Positions 34,809 through 46,897 of a stretch of 64,000 nucleotides of DNA are shown piece by piece. Within the stretch, counting starts at the first letter, position 1; the number at the start of each line of letters is the position of its first letter. The stretch comes from Rhizophlyctis rosea. Its lineage: Eukaryota > Chytridiomycota > Chytridiomycetes > Rhizophlyctidales > Rhizophlyctidaceae. A program made the position numbers and the translations under genes. The stretch spans positions 8,345-72,344 of the forward strand of contig JADGJC010000078.1 of assembly GCA_027596075.1 (NCBI GenBank), written 5' to 3'. Under the pieces are notes generated by a model that was not told the origin of the DNA, searched no databases, and saw nothing but the letters and a program-made list of their open reading frames with translations.

Positions 34809-37633
34809 TTACACTCTACCCTTCCCCTGCCCACCCTTCAACGCCGGCAACGTCGTCGTGGTCGTCGTCGTTGGGTTTGCGGGGATGTTTTCTTTTTGGT
34901 GTGTGGGGAGGGAGGGGAGGTGTAGTGGTGGTTGTTGTGGGGGGTCTTTTTGGTGTTGTTGTTGGACGGGTTTTTGGGTTGTTGAGAGGGAGGGGAGGGT
35001 TTGTGGTGCGGGGTTTTGGGGGTGGTGGGGTTGTGTTTGGGGTTGCGGGGCGTTGGTGAGGGTTGGGAGCTATTTTGACGGGTGGGTAATGGAAAGAGGG
35101 TGGAATGTTAGATGTTAGTTACTGGTTGGAGAGGATAAGGCAATTGCTTTTTTCCGACTACCGTGCCCCATGCTAGGACTTGGTTCTCTGGCCCTCCACC
35201 AATCCTTTTGTCTTATCCCCCCATTCGCCGGACTACACACAAAACCCTTACCTTATGCGTACTCCCCCCACCCGCATTCTTCCCCACAACACCAAACCCT
35301 CCGCCTCCCCCGCCCCCACCTCCCCCCCCTCCCCCACCACCCCCACCCCCCCACCCGCCACCAGCCCTAACCTCCGCAACAGCCTGCGCAGCCGCCTGAG
35401 CCGCAGCATCCTTAACCCCCCCACCCCTCCCTCCCCCCACACCCACACCACCCCCCTTCCTCCCTCCCCCACCACCCCCCACAACCCCTCTCCTCCCACC
35501 CTTCTTCTCCTCCCCCATACTCTGCCGAAACTTCGAATAAAACGGACTCTGGCTCGTCGTCGAACTCGTATCGCTTCCGGGCCCACCAAGAACCGGAAGA
35601 AACCCCGCCGTGGAAGTGACGACGGTTGTTGTTGTGGCGTTTGTTGTTGTTGATGTTGTGGAGGTTTGGGAGTGGGGGCGGCGGTGGGAGGGGTGTGGGT
35701 CGGGGATGCCTTGGAGGGTTAGGGTTTGTTGTTCGGGGGGGAGGGTGGGGCGGGAGGGTTGTTTTGTTAGTTGGGTTTGTTGGGGTTGTTTTGGGAATTT
35801 GATGTAAGTTGAGGCGGGTGGGGGTTGGCCGGGTTGGGAGGCGTCGATCTGGTTTGAGTTTTGGTGTTAGAATTTGTGAAGTTGATAGCGGGTGGTTGTC
35901 AACCATGCAACAAAGCCCTTACCTCCGTCTGACTCTTCTTCTTCGTTAATGATGTTCTGCTTGCGGATTTCAACGAAGACCGTGACCGGTCCAATGGAGG
36001 TTCATAGGATGCGTCACGCAGATACGGATGTCGCAGTGCTTCTCGTGATGTTATCCTGCAGGTATAAAGCGTCAAATGAGTTGCCCGATAGCCCGCCCAT
36101 CCTTGTTATAGCCGCAGAATATGACACAACCGCAAGTCTCTTCTCACCTCTCGTCAGGATCATAGGCCAATAATTGGTTGATCAGATCCACGCATTCGGC
36201 GGAAACGTGAGGAATCAACGGTCGAATCCCTGTGCCTTCTTTGTATGGAAAGTTGTACTTCATCGAAGATGCTTTGCTCCTGTGAAAAACAACAATGCGG
36301 CGTTTCGTGACATCTGTCAGCACCAATTGCCATTCTCCCATCAATTTCCAACCACCCATCACGCACCCCCCGCACCCCCTCACCCTCCCTTCCCACAAAA
36401 GAACTCACCCCAGCATCTTCTTCAAAACCTTCCCCCCCGGCGTCCCCACAACAGCATGAATCCTATGCAACTGATCCAACTCATTCGTCCCCGGAAAAAG
36501 CGGCACTTTCGACACAATCTCAAACAACACACACCCCGCGCCCCACATGTCCATCTTAAACGTGTAAATCCCATCACAAAGCAAACATTCGGGCGAGCGG
36601 TACCATCGCGTTGCGATGTATTCTGTGTAGGGTTGTTTGGAGTGGATGCCGCGGCAGGAGCCAAAGTCGGCTAGTTTGACGGTTGTGTCTTTTATTAGGA
36701 TGTTCTATTTGTGGGAGGGGATGTGGAGGAGGGTGTATGTCAGTGGGAATGGTTTGCAAGTTGGAAAGTAGATGGATGATTCACACCTCTGGTTTTATGT
36801 CACGGTGAAATATTCCTTTTCTGTTGAAATGAAGAGTTTTCATCAGTTCAGTTGCCCCCACTTCAAGACACAAAGGAGCGCTCTTCTCGCCGATTTTCAT
36901 CTCAAAAATTTCCAGAAAGCTCGCATCCCACATACCCATGCATGTATTCCAACGCCCGACAAATCTGCAACATGTACGATTTGGCCTTGACTTCCGTTAT
37001 GGACGCGTGTTTCCGTGATACCAGCTCGTAGAGGTTGCAGTCCATCAGTTCAAAGTTTAAGGAGAGGATTCCGTGTTTTGGGTCGCTGAGTGTGAAAGTG
37101 TATTTGTTATTTTCAAGACGCAGATGGGGCGCCAAGGTGAATGGCCAAACACAGCAAAAATAAAACTTACAATATAACATCATCAAGTTCAACGACATGT
37201 GGGTGCGGATTTAGACGTCGGAGCGCTTGGATCTCGCGGAGGTTTTCGACTTCTTCCGCGCTGTGGGGGTTGAATAATTACATCAGTGATGAGCATAACT
37301 TATCAAACTCCGTTGTCATCAACCAACCTGTTAAAATGTTTTCGAAACCGTTTCATAGCAAACACCTTCCCGTTCTTCTTATGTTTGACTTTCAACACCT
37401 CTGAGAAGGTCCCTTCACCGAGTTTACACATGAGGCGATAGTCTGTTTATACAATGGTGATAGGTGCAGTCAGTACTGTAGCCTATTCTAACACTAGCGC
37501 CATGTCCGCCAAATGACAAATTTCCACAGTTATGTTCCTTCCTACCTTCCAGTTTCTGCTTCTCCTTCTCCTTATCCCGATCCCCGCGCTCCCTATCCCG
37601 GTCCCGATCTCCCCTTTCACTCCGTTCGTCCAT
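34809..37633 (-). CDS. MOK: MOK/RAGE-family ciliary protein kinase with long low-complexity tail
   Basis: Ten exons close in phase and give about 631 residues: 37633-37546, 37442-37328, 37260-37171, 37085-36936, 36820-36787, 36704-36409, 36279-36148, 36055-35923, 35848-35252 and 35069-34809. Following a charged MDERSERGDRDRDRERGD start, the kinase shows GEGTFSEV, FAMKRF, REIQALRRLNPHPHV, FHRDIKPENILI, DFGSC and the dual-phosphorylation loop TEY in PYTEYIATRWYRSPE. REIQALRRLNPHP and GTNELDQLHRIHAVVGTP are diagnostic of MOK, a RCK-type kinase linked to cilium length. Beyond residue 340 the tail is Thr/Gln/Pro-rich, then a run of about 20 glycines (near 35290-35370), ending LPALKGGQGKGRV. The tail exons are less certain than the kinase. 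Confidence 0.9.
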
Positions 37634-39315
37634 TGAATATTATTCGTATATAATGTCCGTTTTTCCCTTCTTCGTCTGATGGTAAACGTCGTTCGGCTGG
37701 TGACAACGTCTAATTTGTGTCAGACTAACTTCAATGCTGTTGTGTTGTTTGGAAAACTCCTGATCGTTTTTGTTGAGGGCGGCGACGGTATTCCGTTTCT
37801 ATTGACCGTGCTGACCGGCCTGTAATGGAGGATGACACTTTTCTACGCGTTTCCTGAAGCAGTGTATATTGTGTACGGACTGCACGGACCACTGGGATGT
37901 TTGATGTGGGCCTTTGCGATACGTTTGTGTATAATGCGTGTATATTGGGTCCGAGTAGATCAAGCGGTTGAGCATCCAGTATACTGATAAGCAGCCGAAG
38001 TATTGAATCTCATCGAGCTCTCGCGATACCTTCGACCAATACCAAATAGCACTTTAAGAAACGCCGGGTGTTCAATCTGCCCTATCTGCCGCGCGCCGGG
38101 ATGAGAACGCCGTGATGAGAAGCAAAGCAGCGGTGCACCCTATCGTAGGTCCAAGACCACTCGCCAACTCGTTTCTACTTGTATGGTCTGAAAATAACAC
38201 ACTCAGCTCTCAAGTGGTCCCAAAAATGGCTTCCCGTCCGAACACAGGCATGACATGCCGAGGGTCCTACCCTCCGAAGTCCATTGAGACATATGATCGC
38301 GGTATGATCCAGCCGGCTGGGTCATAGTGCAGCAACCCTCCATTGATTTCCGGACATTTGCGGATGAGGTCTAGGATAAAGAGGGTTAACGGGTATCATG
38401 AATCATGTCTTATTTTTTTGAACACGATTCGCGGAGTGGTGGACGTCGAATCTTGACAGGTTCACCAGTACAAGGACCCTGACACGCGTGAAATTTCGTC
38501 GCACCCAAGCCACAGCATGCCTGTCAAAAGTTTCAAAACTCTCCCAAATTATTTCTATTGGTATGGTTGATGAAAACGCTGAGTATGTACGGATAATACA
38601 TATATACCCTTCAATTTGAGAGGTTTTTCGATTATATACATATATACTTGTATGTGACTCTCAAGCATGAGTGGAGGGGACGGAACGGGTTTCGCGCTTC
38701 CCTCCAGCTGGCATCAGTTCCCGACCACATTTCGCGGTCCCCCCTCCAAAGATTGAATGATTGCAGCCCCATGAAGCTCGAGGTGGTTATTCAGAACATA
38801 CATCTGCCCTCAGAGATTCAGCAGATGCAGAACGGCAATTCCAAATGATATGTATTCTGTACACCTGAGCACCTCCCTCACGATTCAGAAATCTCACTCA
38901 TTGACTGCGAGACGCTTGCGCGAAAGCCAGTCTTTGATGTGCTCGTGCCCACTTGGCGTAATATGACGCAAGATGGTATCGTGTCGTCGGCACCATCCTT
39001 TAACCCCAGCAGATAACCTGAAACATGTGACATGTGCACACGTTCAATGACAGCAGTTGTCTGGCAGATACTTTGCTGCTGCTGAAGACAAATTGCAGAC
39101 AAAGTCCGATCGGCCTGGGTCTGCATAATAGCCTTTGTCAATAGTCGGTTGAGGGAGGCCTGTTGGAATGCTATCGCAAACTCATGAAGCCTGCCTCCTG
39201 CCCCTTTCTTCCTTCTCCCTTTGTGACCCATAAATTGGAGATATCAACGTCAAGTGAAGACTGTCATTTCCCAAGTGATACTTATTCTACCTTGACCTGC
39301 TCACACGGCCAAAGC
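37634..39315. other. Divergent intergenic region, MOK and Argonaute
   Basis: About 1.7 kb separate the two divergent starts. Open frames here (for example 38648-38848 and 38878-39231) show no family features or good splice partners. AT-rich ATATACATATATAC strings occur near 38600-38650. Promoters for both genes must lie here. Confidence 0.45.
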
Positions 39316-42300
39316 ATGAGTACCGCTCAACCTCTCCAAATCAGCACCTTCCCCACCCGACCAGGCCTCGGCCGTAACGGCCAACGCGCAACCGTCCGGT
39401 CCAACTTCTTTCCAATCCAGGGCTTTCCGGAGACGGTGTACCAATATGATGTGGAGGTAGGAGTCATAACCTCAAGCTCATGATGCAATTTAGGAAGCAG
39501 TCCAACATGCTTGTGTGGTTGCTTGACGAACGATCGCAGTTGGGTATCCCTAAAACGGATTATTGATACTGCTGCTGCTCTATAGATCGAACCAACAGCT
39601 CCCATGCGGATCCATCAGCAAGTGTTTCGCATGGTGAAGGAGTCGAGCAGGCTTTTCAACGATGCAAGGAGCAAATTCGCTGTAAGTTCCGGCATGCTTC
39701 TGCCGAATGATGATGCCTGGCTCTAGGGCTGACTGATGATGTCCGCTATCCACTACCACCTGACTTCGCTCATCACTAGGTCTACGATGGGAAAAAGATT
39801 GCGTATTCTCCGACCCCGCTTCCGATGCGTGAACACCAGCAAGAAATCATTGATGTCGAACTTCCGGAGGATGACAATGGCGGCCGCAACGGAGGATCTT
39901 CGGCGCGGGAGGGAGGACGTCGTGGAAGTGGGAATGGTAGAGAGGGACGGTGAGTTGCCAGTTGCCGTCATGCCAACGACTGAAGATCAAGGTTATATAT
40001 GCCTGAACTTCCTCTCATCCGCATCTTTCCTCATGCAGCAAATTCCGCATGCAAATCCAATTCGCCGCCACGGTCGACCTCCGTCCTCTCACTAAGTTCA
40101 TCACCGGTAGATTGAACAAGAACGATATCATTCCAATGGATGCCATCATGTATTGTACATTGAAGTTCGACATGCATTTATACACAAGCTTACCCGTACA
40201 TCGTTGCTAGGGCACTGGACGTAGTCCTCCGCCAGCATCCGACCACGCTCTCCAACTGCGTCGGCATCGGCCAAGGATTTTACACTCGCAGTCTCTTCGT
40301 CCGCGATCCAAGGGAAATCGCTATCGGCAACGGTGTCGAAGCCTGGAACGGGATGAAGCTCAGTGCGAGGTGTGGCGTTGGGAAAATGTTCATGCTTGCA
40401 GATGTGGGAACTTCGGCATTCGTCAAAGGCGGTATGGTATGTATCATTGTTTACAAACAATTTCAAGCCACACGTTGTTTTCTGTTAAAGCATATCAATC
40501 ACACCACTTACGTCCCATATGCCCACCATTCAGGAAACTTAATCGACCTCACAGCCGACCTCCTCAAACGCGGTGACAAACACCAACTCCGCTACTCAAC
40601 CCTCTCCGAAAAAGACTGCACAGTCCCCGAAAAATCCTTCCGCAACTTCCGGATCAAGACCACCCACCAGCGCGACTACCAACGCAAGCGGCGCATTGCA
40701 GGCGTGACGGCCACGAGCGCGGAGAAGACGTACTTTGAGTGGGAGAATGAGGGGAGGAAAGTGAAAGTTTCGGTGGCGAAGTACTTTGCGGATTGGTATA
40801 GGTTGAGTTTGGAATATCCGAACTTGCCGTGTGTTGTGACGGGAGGTGGGTTGATGGGCCGTCTCGCTCCAGTATATTCCTCAGTAGCTGATCTTCCTTA
40901 TCTTCATTGCTTTGATCAGCGAGTAAGCAGACCTACTTGCCGCTTGAGGTTTGTGAGATGTTGCCGAACCAGCATGTCACGCGGAAACTGGATGAGGCTC
41001 AAACGGTAAATATGTCTGAGTTGCATCTGAAGACAGACTGAGACATTAAGATGATATCATTCCGTCTTCCTCCACCAACCAATGCAGGCCAACATGATCC
41101 GCATCGCCCAAAAAAAGCCCAACGACCGCCTCAACCGCATCATGGACGGCGTCACCCAAATGGTCGGTCCCGCCCACCACCACCAACGCTCCAACGACTT
41201 CCTCCGCGCCTTCGGAGTCCAAATCAGCGACCAACCCACCGAAGTCGACGCCCGCATCCTCCCCGCCCCAAGCATCAACTACAACAAAACCAGCCGCGAA
41301 AACACCGTCACACCCCGCGACGGCACCTGGAACCTCCGCGACAAACTCCTCTCTAACCCCTCCCCGCCGCTCCAATTCTGGTCCGTCCTCGTCATCCACC
41401 CCCGCGGCGAAACCCTCCGTCTCCAAGTCGAGAACTTCATCCTTAAACTCGTCAAGACGTGCGTGAACCAGGGGATGCGCATCAAGAACGGTAAACCGAT
41501 CATCAACATCTCGAACGGCCACGATATTGAGGAGGATTTGAAGCGGGCTGTTGTGGCTGCGGGGGGGGATAATGGGGAGAGGGGGGATGCGCAGCTTGTT
41601 GCCGTTGTGTTGCCTGATTCGGCGCAGTGGAGGTATGCGGAGGTGAAGAGGGTCAGTGATACGATTTTGGGTGTTCCGACGCAGTGTGTGCAGGAGGCGA
41701 AGGTGAAGGAGATGAAGAAGAGTATGGTGCAGTATTGTGCGAATGTTTGTTTGAAGATGAATGTCAAGGTATGGATAAGGTTTTTGTTTACTAATTACTC
41801 TGTAAGTCCCTTGTGGGTTGTTCATTTTTTCAAAATTGCTCATAAGGTTCTTCTACTACCACACTTCGCAGCTCGGCGGCACAAACTCCTACCTCGGGAA
41901 AATCCGCGACAGACCCCAACTCCCCTTCATAACTGAAAAACCCACCATGATCATTGGCGCAGACGTCACCCACCCAGGTCCCCAACAAACCCGCGACCAC
42001 CTCAAACCCTCCATCGCAGCCATGGTCGGTTCCCTCTCCTCAGACTGCACACTCTACGCCTCAACCACCCGCCTCCAACGCTCCCCACCCGGCGCTCCAC
42101 GCCAAGACCTAATCCACGACATAACCGCCATGACGAAAGAACTCCTCATCGCATTCCAACAGGGTCCCGAATCTTGTGGAAATTTGCCACACAGGATCTT
42201 GGTGTACCGTGATGGAGTGCCCGATGGGCAGTTTAGCGCGGTGAGGGATTGGGAAGTGAGGGGGATTAAGAGGGCTTGTGTGGAGGTGTTTGGAAATGAG

Positions 42301-43236
42301 ACGTATCGGCCGGCGATTACGTTTGTGGTTGTGCAGAAGAGGCATCATGCGAGGTTTTTCACGAGGAGTGAGAGGGAGGCGGATAGGAGTGGGAATGTGA
42401 GGCCTGGGACTGTGGTTGATAACTGTGAGTTTTCTGTATTCGCGTATATGTCACATCATTCTCTGGTCACTGATCACTCCATCATCCTCTTACAGCGGTG
42501 GTCCATCCTACCCAGTTCGGTATGTATTCATTATCGAAGGCCCAAATTCAAATAATGCTTCAAGTGTCCCTTTCTCACATCTCTCTTCCCCTCCATGACA
42601 GACTTCTACCTCACCTCCCACGCAGGCCTACAAGGCACCAGCCGCCCCGCGCACTGTAAGTAGCCTCATCTTCTCTCATTCTCCCAACCCCCTCCAACAC
42701 AAACCCCCGTCCACCAGATCGAGTCCTCCACGACAAAAACGCCTTCACATCCGACACCCTCCAAGACCTCACATACAAGCTGTGCTACCTCTACGCACGT
42801 TGCACCCGGTCCGTGAGCGTCGTTCCGCCCGTCGTAAGTTTCGTCTCTGCCTTCTCAAAAAAAATAGACCAACCTTTCCTAATTTCAATGACAACACACA
42901 CACACTAGTACTACGCCGACCTCGTCGCATCGCGCGAACGCTTCCATTTCAAAGACATGGACTGGTCCGAGTCGGAGTCGAGTAAGAGTCCTGAGCAGGT
43001 TGCGGCCGAGTTGGAGAGGAGTTATGCTCGGTAAGATTCATTATATTATGCTCGAGCACTTCTGCATCGACGTGGCTGATATGTGCCATTTGGCAGCGTG
43101 GTACCGGCGTTGAAGACTTGTCCGTACTACAGTGAGTGTTCTGGCTGCATTTCTTGTGCTTTGGTTTTGTGTGTGGAGGGGTTTGGAAAGTGATGTTTTT
43201 ACTTACACAATACGATTTCCTGCATGTATAGTGTGA
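39316..43236 (+). CDS. AGO: Argonaute (PAZ-PIWI) protein with a D-D-D-D catalytic set
   Basis: Fifteen exons close in phase to about 908 residues: 39316-39456, 39586-39681, 39780-39949, 40039-40149, 40211-40431, 40534-40845, 40920-41005, 41088-41768, 41872-42424, 42496-42519, 42602-42655, 42718-42833, 42909-43030, 43097-43131 and 43232-43236. Landmarks include [19 protein letters not shown] (L1/PAZ), [10 protein letters not shown] with TYLPLEVC (L2), and PIWI motifs [28 protein letters not shown] and [24 protein letters not shown] slicer positions read D637, D685 (in RQDLIHDI, usually RQE), D720 and D859 (in YYADLV, where human AGO2 has H). The role is small-RNA-guided silencing. Whether it cuts RNA is open. 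Confidence 0.92.
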
Positions 43237-43758
43237 GGAAAACCATTCTTCCAAATCCTCGGGTCCGACAAGATGCGAGTTTTGCAGAGTCTGTATATGT
43301 AGAAACTAGCTTCCTTTTCTGCATTTTGCTGTTCTGGTTTCTGAGAAAGTTCGATGCATTGCGAACGACAAGATGTTTTGGTCATTAGCATGCTTTTGCA
43401 TTTTGCTTTTGCGGATTAGCGGGTTTGTGAGAGAAAGAATAGAAGCGAAATGGAAATAGCATGGTGCATTGAATCTAGTCTGTTTGTTTTTGTTTTCCTC
43501 TGCTCATTTTGTTCCATTACTGAAATTGTCGTAGACGGTCTCCCAGCTTTTCATGCATAGGTCCATGATCAACGGCTATGGAGCCCATTCATTTGATTTA
43601 TCTTATCAGATCATAGATCAAAGCAGACAAGAGATTCTTATTCCCATTGCTCAAGCACGAAGAATTACATCCATATGTTACATATATACAAAATGATAGA
43701 AGTACAAAGCCTAACACGAAGTTGAAGGAGCAGTCCACTCATCAGGTCCCTGCCTCAT
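43237..43758. other. 3' flank between convergent Argonaute and Pro-rich genes
   Basis: This 522-bp gap between two convergent genes is T-rich, with no coding signal. It holds both 3'UTRs. Confidence 0.4.
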
Positions 43759-45869
43759 CTACATCCCCCACCCACCACTAACAGACCCCTGCCCAACACT
43801 CCCCGCGCCCGCCGGCACAATCTGATACGTCGTAGTACACTGAATGACGTACGGTCCCTGATTCATCCCACTGCTAGGGAACGGACTCCCCGCGCCAAAG
43901 TGCGGTCCGGGCATGGAGGGAGTGGGTTGTGGCTGGTACTGCTGTTGTTGGGTGGGAAACGTCCATGTCGTGGTCGTTGGAGTCGGGAGGGGAAGGTTGA
44001 AGGGTGGTGGAGGTGGTGTTGGGAGTGAGGAGAGGAAGGGTGGGAGGGGGAGTTGGGGTTGGGAGAAGGGTTGTTGTTGTTGTTGTTGGGCGGTAGAGGC
44101 GAGACTTTGATTTGATTTGTATCGACGTAGAGTGCCGTATGGTGTTTCTGCGGTGTAGCGGTATGCGTCCCATTGGTCATATGTTGGTGGTGGATGAGGA
44201 GTTTGTTGGTTTGGGAAGGGATAAGGTTTCTTGTTGATTGGGATGAAATTTACCAAAGGGGGACGGGCTAGCGGAAGGGATGGTTGTGCTTGGGGTTGTG
44301 GCGGTGGAGCAAAAGATTGTTGGTGTATGAGGGGCGCAAGCGGGATGGGTGTTGGAGAAGGAGTTTGTGGTCGCGTAGCGGGCATTGCGGGAAGTGGTGA
44401 TGGTGCTCGGCGGCCTGGACGTGGAAGAGATGCAGCGCGACGGGATTCAGAAGGCATGCGAGGCACGGGTGGTGGTGACGGAGATGCTGCTCGGCGGCGA
44501 CCTGGGCGACGGGGAAGTGAGGACGAGGATGCAGCAGGTTGCTTTGACGCAGCTTCGCGTCCGCGGGTTGGTCGACGACCACGGCCTGGACGTGGAAGGG
44601 AGTTGAAATGATTGGTCTGGACGGTTGCCAAGGGTGTCGCCTCGTCTTCGCTTTCAGACTCGCTTCCGTCATTATCACTCTCTTCTGATGCCGGGGGGGT
44701 AGGAAGTGGGTTTTCCGTTTCGGCTTTCTTCAGTGCAACAACCGGTTCGCTATCTCTTCTCAACGCAGATTCGCTGTACTGCGGTGTGGAAGTCTGACTG
44801 GGTAGTTGTGGTTCACTCGGCCGTCGGTATTTCAGAGCGTCGGTGCATCCGATGGAGGAAGTCCGTGGTGGTGGGGCGATTCGCAGCGGGTTGGTCAAGG
44901 GTCGTGGGCCTTTGTAAGGTAGTTGTAAGAGTGCAAGAGGGATATCTGAATCCCGTACCGGAGCTGCCTTCGCTGCTCTTGCGGGCGCTCCGTCGGCCAC
45001 TCTATTTGCGGACATCTCCACCCTCCCATCATTTCCCTTCTTATCTACACCAGTGCCCATAACAAAACCACGAGGCAAGGAGGCAACGGTAAAACTCCCA
45101 CCTGCTGGCCTAGTCAAAGTCCCCGTATCGTCTGTCCGAACCGGCCTGGGCAGAGTCCCAACAGTCCACCCACCAGCACCAGTCTCATTATTTAGAGCAA
45201 CAGGTACACTCCTTGGCTTCTTCAAACACGACTTCATGGGTGTTCCATTGGCAGTTCCGGTCGCGCTCGGTTCTATCTGCGGGCATGACTCACTCCTTTG
45301 ATGGCCACCATTCCGCACGGTTCCAGGCGCATCAGGTGAGAGCGCCAGTACCTGCTGTAATAGTAGCAAGGACGAGTCTGTCTTTCGTGCGGGTATCACG
45401 GAACTCTGAGCAGCGCTGGTGGTTCTGGCAGGGAGTCGGGCAGGTGGGTGAGTTTGATAGGTTGTAAGATGTGAGATGAAGTTTGTGGAAGGGTGGTAAT
45501 GGACATGCTGCTGTGTGGGCGGAGAGGGTTGTTGAGATTCCTTTTCTGGTGGTGGGGCCAATCGGGTGTGTGCTGAGTAGGGTGGAGGATTTTTGTTGTC
45601 GGTTGGACTCAACCTTTGGGGGAAAAATAAGTAAGGCACTGCCAAGAGGGCAGTTATATGTTGAGATCATTCACTAACCTGTCTTCGTCCTTTTCCTTCC
45701 GCAATACTTGTCTAATGTTCTTCAGCAGCACTTTCATCTCCAACTTCTGATCACCTTCTCCATCACTTTCGACATCCGCCTTTGCTTTGCGCTCATGGTG
45801 GGTGATGTCCGGTAACTTCAACAAAGGAAATCGACGTTCTGTCTCGTTGGATTTGAAGATGTTTGACAT
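43759..45869 (-). CDS. Hypothetical proline/serine-rich, probably disordered protein with repeated SLPRPGR-type motifs
   Basis: Two exons, 45869-45679 and 45613-43759, join in phase to about 681 residues. The first 60 residues (FPLLKLPDITHHERKAK, then MKVLLKNIRQVLRKEKDED) look helical and charged, and may be the only folded part. The remainder is Pro-, Ser-, Gln- and Arg-rich. A short motif recurs as TLPRPVR, SLPRGF, SLPRPGRGR, SLPRRPGRR and SLPRPGRRA, alongside SPxPxP tracts and a seven-Gln run. Such basic SLPRPG repeats could bind SH3 domains, 14-3-3 proteins or RNA, but no family is recognised. It is convergent with the Argonaute gene. Confidence 0.7.
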
Positions 45870-46897
45870 CCTCGTTGTCACTCTCCTGCTTTCCAAGTTT
45901 TTGCACCTTACACAACGTAAATGCAAATGCAGACGACAAAGAAAATCAAACTCAACCCGAAATGCTAAAATCCAAATCGGACAAGGGTTCTTTTCTTTCC
46001 TGCATTCATATATAAGACATCACCGATCTGCTTCTTTTTCGTGGGATGTAGCATTGATTGCGGCATGTGTACTGCGATAGTATCCATGCGGTCAATGTCC
46101 CACATGGAGAAAACGGAACGCGTTTCCAGCTGTGCGAACCCTCAGCGGCAATGTGCGCTGCGCCGTCAGCCACAGCAGCCTGCACCAATTCGACCAATGG
46201 TGTGAGACCGCTCATATATAAGCCTCGGCGGCTTGTCACACCCCATTTTCCCGAAATAGCAAGCGGCCCGGCCAGGAGTTTCAACCGCGCACTGTAAGGA
46301 GGGACCCCGACCAAAATAAGGGTCCACCATTACAGGCAGAAGTGTTCATCGAAGTCTGTTATTCCCAAATACCGAACTGCACAGCCGGAATTGACCGCCA
46401 AACTCAAGAAGGAAACTTTTCAGAACTCCGGTGAATTTTCACCGATCCAGCAAAGATCTCATTCTGTTGCCCTGGACCCATCTTGCCGTGAACAGTCAAT
46501 GCCAACTACATGCAACCAAATTGCATGACTCCCACCAAAGCAAAGCGGAACGAATCCTTAATGCTGCCGATAATGGCCATTTTGCCAGGAAAATGGTACA
46601 TTCATTGAATTCCGTCTTGCTCATTCGCAAATATTGTGGATCCACGCTGCTAACTCTGCTAGAATCGCAAGTGTGATTCTTGCCGTTGTAGAGTCTTCAC
46701 CCCCTCCTGACTTTCTCCGTCACAGAAGACATCCATTGCACAATAGTCATCAAATTGGTTTTGAGGTCCAAAACAAGAAGTCTCTCCGATCAGTCTTTTC
46801 AATAGGTTCTGGGACACCAACGACGACTCATCCGACTGGACGATTGAGCTTTTGAGAAGCAGCACTACGCCTTTTACACCCTGCCAATCTGCCGAAA
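45870..46897. other. Intergenic interval
   Basis: About 1 kb lies between the Pro-rich gene's start and the unknown gene's end. The minus-strand frame at 46659-46901 lies after the stop of the unknown gene and has no supporting splice sites. No gene is called. Confidence 0.4.

Noticed and set aside
34860..35118. Gly/Val-rich plus-strand frames opposite the MOK tail
   Set aside because: Antisense to Gln/Pro/Thr-rich tail exons, which fit a phased kinase gene.
43863..44611. Long frames in other frames and strands within the Pro-rich gene
   Set aside because: Shadows of a compositionally biased exon; the 43759-45613 exon has a better start, splice partner and motif repeats.
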